18,566 bases of DNA from Porodaedalea pini (taxonomy: Eukaryota > Basidiomycota > Agaricomycetes > Hymenochaetales > Hymenochaetaceae): the NCBI GenBank assembly GCA_002794775.1, contig NBAY01000182.1:1-18566 (forward strand), given 5' to 3'. Positions within the stretch are counted from its first letter, which is position 1. The number at the start of each line of letters is the position of its first letter. This document shows, piece after piece, positions 16,088 to 18,566 of the stretch. A model generated the notes under the pieces. It ran no database searches. It had not been told where the DNA came from and saw only the letters and a program-made list of their open reading frames with translations. A program made the position numbers and the translations under genes.

Positions 16088-17986
16088 ATGATTTTTATTA
16101 GTCTTTTAATTTTAATAGTGGCAATAGCCCTACCTTCAATCAAGACACATCTTTCTCCAGTTTTATTAACGAGAATAACCTCTATAATTTTATTTTATTC
16201 CGGTGCATTAGCTTTTAATGCATTTTATATTCAGTCAATTGGATCAGGGATAGGAGTTTATAGTGGATTATTCCATGTCACAACAATATCACAGCAATTA
16301 GATATTTTTTTATTTATAATAGGTGGTTTAATATTAATACCTAGACCAGGTATAATAGAATACATAAAAGTATTATCACAGACTCCTGAGGCTTCCTTAG
16401 CTTTCGTCCCGAATGGGAATAATATTTCATCATTAGGTGCTACAGCTTCACAGGAAACAGAAGCATCTAACAACAAAATATTAGTAGGAGGAGGTAGTGT
16501 AAAAAATGTATCCACTCCATCTAAAATAATTTACACAGAAGTATTGTCTGGTTTAGGTGATAAATATTCACTAATAATATTATTTAGTACTTTAGGTTCT
16601 TCATTATTATTATCCTCTTCAGATTTATTATCAATGTATTTAAGTATAGAATTACAATCATTTGGTGTATATATTTTAGCTACTTTATTTAGAGAATCTA
16701 GATTAGCAACTTCAGCTGGTTTAAAATATTTCTTATTAGGTGGTTTCTCCTCTTGTTTAATATTATTAGGTTCTGGTTTAGTTTATTTTTATACAGGATT
16801 AACAAATTTAGAATCAATATATAGTATAATCTCAATATCAAACAGTCAAAATATAACACAAGGTTTAACTTTAGGTTTAAGTTTAATAATAGTCGGATTC
16901 TTATTTAAAATAGCAGCAGCACCATTACATAGTTGGGCTCCTGATGTTTATGATGATAGTCCAACTATAGTAACTATTTGGTTGACTATTATGCCTAAAA
17001 TAGCTATATTAATATTCTTATTAGATCTATTTATAGGTGGTACATCATGGTCTAATAATATAAATAACAACGTTATTATAGGTAATGAAGGATTAAGTTC
17101 TTACGGATTAGTAGAAATGGTTGGATACGATACATTGAAAAATTTATTGTTAATAAGTTCATTATTTTCTTTAATAATCGGGACTGTAGTAGGTCTAGCT
17201 CAATCTAGAATAAAAAGATTATTAGCTTACAGTACAATATCTCATATTGGTTTCTTATTATTGGCTTTATCTATAAATAGTGAACAGTCAATAGACTCAT
17301 TTATTTTTTATATTGTTCAATATTCTGTAACTAACTTAAATGCTTTCTTAATTATTTTAGCTTTAGGTTACTTGAATTTCTTCAATAAATTTAATTCTAA
17401 TAAAAAAGGTTTTAGATATGGAATATATTCAGACAGTAAAAATATTGAAAATATGGATATAAGATATATAACCGAATTGACAGGCCAATTTATGTCTAAT
17501 CCTATACTAAGTTTGAGCTTAGCTATATGTTTATTCTCAATGGCTGGAATACCTCCTTTAATAGGATTCTTCTCAAAACAAATGGTATTATATTCTGCAA
17601 TACAAAGTGGTTATTATTTTATGTCTATAATAGCAATCATTGTTAGTGTAATAAGTGCTTCATATTATTTAAAAATAATCAGAATTTTATTTACAGCTCC
17701 ACAGCTTTCAGATTTAACATTAAACGACAAAGAAGTTTCATCACCTTCTGTCAGTGCTTCGCGATCTGAAGGTTCAAGTAATAAAGATACTGCACCGTAT
17801 TACCCATTATCTAATAATATACCTTTCGTAGATGTTCATGATAACTACTACATTTCATATTACATTACAAATTTCCATAGTTTCTTAATTTCAACACTTA
17901 CATTAGTAATTTTATTATTTATTTTAAAACCTTCATTGCTATTAAACAGTACTCAGTTATTATCTTTATCTTTATTCTATTGTTAA
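16088..17986 (+). CDS. nad2: NADH dehydrogenase (complex I) subunit 2
   Basis: Antiporter-like proton-pumping subunit of the membrane arm. Visible landmarks are IQSIGSGIGVYSGLFHVT (48-65), SLYLSIELQSFG-type sequence around 185, KYFLLGGFSSC, and LHSWAPDVYDDSPT (280-293). IKRLLAYSTISHIGF and MAGIPPLIGFFSKQMVLY follow later. At 632 residues it seems longer than most fungal Nad2 proteins I know. The extra length lies in two hydrophilic, Ser-rich linkers, about residues 98-158 and 537-585. The second linker contains a short CTTC/GAAG hairpin at the DNA level. ATG 16088 is the natural start, and the stop TAA is one base from the nad3 start. Confidence 0.95.
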   Translation: MIFISLLILIVAIALPSIKTHLSPVLLTRITSIILFYSGALAFNAFYIQSIGSGIGVYSGLFHVTTISQQLDIFLFIIGGLILIPRPGIIEYIKVLSQTPEASLAFVPNGNNISSLGATASQETEASNNKILVGGGSVKNVSTPSKIIYTEVLSGLGDKYSLIILFSTLGSSLLLSSSDLLSMYLSIELQSFGVYILATLFRESRLATSAGLKYFLLGGFSSCLILLGSGLVYFYTGLTNLESIYSIISISNSQNITQGLTLGLSLIIVGFLFKIAAAPLHSWAPDVYDDSPTIVTIWLTIMPKIAILIFLLDLFIGGTSWSNNINNNVIIGNEGLSSYGLVEMVGYDTLKNLLLISSLFSLIIGTVVGLAQSRIKRLLAYSTISHIGFLLLALSINSEQSIDSFIFYIVQYSVTNLNAFLIILALGYLNFFNKFNSNKKGFRYGIYSDSKNIENMDIRYITELTGQFMSNPILSLSLAICLFSMAGIPPLIGFFSKQMVLYSAIQSGYYFMSIIAIIVSVISASYYLKIIRILFTAPQLSDLTLNDKEVSSPSVSASRSEGSSNKDTAPYYPLSNNIPFVDVHDNYYISYYITNFHSFLISTLTLVILLFILKPSLLLNSTQLLSLSLFYC

Positions 17987-17987
17987 A

Positions 17988-18359
17988 ATGAGAATTCCTA
18001 CATTATTGGTTTTATTTATTTTTGTTCCTATTTTAGCCTTATTATTATTAGCATTAAATCTATTATTAGCACCTAGTAGACCGGATGAATCTAAAGTTTC
18101 TCCTTATGAATGCGGGTTTTCAGTTATACAAGGTCAAACTCGTTCTGTTTTCCATATTCATTTCTATGTAGTTGCTATGCTATTTCTTATCTTTGATTTA
18201 GAAATATTATTACTATTTCCATTGGCAGTAAGCCTTTATCATGTGAGTGTATTCGGATTTAGCGTGGCTATTCTATTCTTTTTCGTATTAACTATCGGAT
18301 TTGTATTAGAAATAGGATCAGGTGCAATTAAATTTACTGAATTAAAAAAAGTTGAATAA
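17988..18359 (+). CDS. nad3: NADH dehydrogenase (complex I) subunit 3
   Basis: Small three-helix subunit beside the quinone channel. Its 123 residues include the conserved loop YECGF (40-44), whose Cys42 is the residue exposed in the deactive state of complex I, and FDLEILLLFPLA, typical of helix 2. It begins one base after the nad2 stop, so the two genes are very probably co-transcribed. The adjacent nad2-nad3 pair is a common fungal arrangement. Confidence 0.96.
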   Translation: MRIPTLLVLFIFVPILALLLLALNLLLAPSRPDESKVSPYECGFSVIQGQTRSVFHIHFYVVAMLFLIFDLEILLLFPLAVSLYHVSVFGFSVAILFFFVLTIGFVLEIGSGAIKFTELKKVE

Positions 18360-18566
18360 ATTTAACCCCACCCTGTTTTTTGGTGCGCTTTCCGTAACTT
18401 TCTGTGTTTCGGGAGGGTCCTAGACATAAATCTAATGGCAACTGTGTTCCCTGCGTATCTGGGGAGAGGAAGGATCTATATTAAACAGAACCCTTCTGTT
18501 GTCGGAAGCAAATAATGATAGATAAAACAAAATAAAACTTCTTAAAAGAGAGTTAAGAAATCTAAA

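Noticed and set aside
1..18566. CRISPR array, insertion sequence or bacterial operon signals
   Set aside because: No regularly spaced repeats, no transposase, and no Shine-Dalgarno pattern; all genes are mitochondrial.

Overview
This window is a stretch of a fungal mitochondrial genome, most probably from a basidiomycete of the Agaricomycete type. The evidence is an AT-rich background, respiratory-chain genes all on the + strand, group I introns with homing endonuclease genes, fungal-type tRNAs, and GC-rich mini-hairpins in the spacers. The Atp6 sequence, with its SPLEQFEVTSL start and SARAFSLGIRLFSNMVAGH stretch, resembles basidiomycete rather than ascomycete proteins as I know them. I infer genetic code 4 (TGA = Trp), but no conserved gene in the window has an internal TGA that would prove it. 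No genus can be named from sequence reading alone.

Layout, left to right: tRNA-Pro(UGG), tRNA-Asn(GUU), tRNA-Ser(UGA) and tRNA-Ile(GAU) occupy 1-890. cob (1587-5256) has three exons and two group I introns. The first intron carries an intact GIY-YIG endonuclease fused in frame to exon 1; the second carries an eroded LAGLIDADG endonuclease. A spacer of about 1.4 kb holds a decayed unidentified reading frame and GC-rich elements. cox3 (6663-7490), atp6 (8234-9010) and nad1 (9890-10906) follow, separated by spacers of 0.7-0.9 kb. A 4-kb tract (10907-14926) holds only tRNA-Ala(UGC), tRNA-Phe(GAA), tRNA-Thr(UGU) and tRNA-Gln(UUG) amid repeats and hairpins. nad6 (14927-15586) comes next, and nad2 and nad3 lie almost end to end (16088-18359).

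Together the genes encode four hydrophobic subunits of complex I (Nad1, Nad2, Nad3, Nad6), cytochrome b of complex III, Cox3 of complex IV and the proton-channel subunit a of ATP synthase. No rRNA gene and no cox1, cox2, nad4, nad4L, nad5, atp8, atp9 or rps3 was recognised here; they are presumably elsewhere on the molecule.

About half of the window is spacer. Two families of short GC-rich elements recur there: a CCTTCGG/CCGAAGG mini-hairpin and a CCCAGCGGG or TGATGCTGGGT element. Copies also occur inside intron 2, inside the decayed frame, and at the very end of the nad6 coding sequence. This suggests elements that have spread through the genome and are sometimes tolerated in genes. I found no evidence of a wholly new system. 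The best candidates for a second look are the decayed frame at 5537-6036 and the GC-element families.
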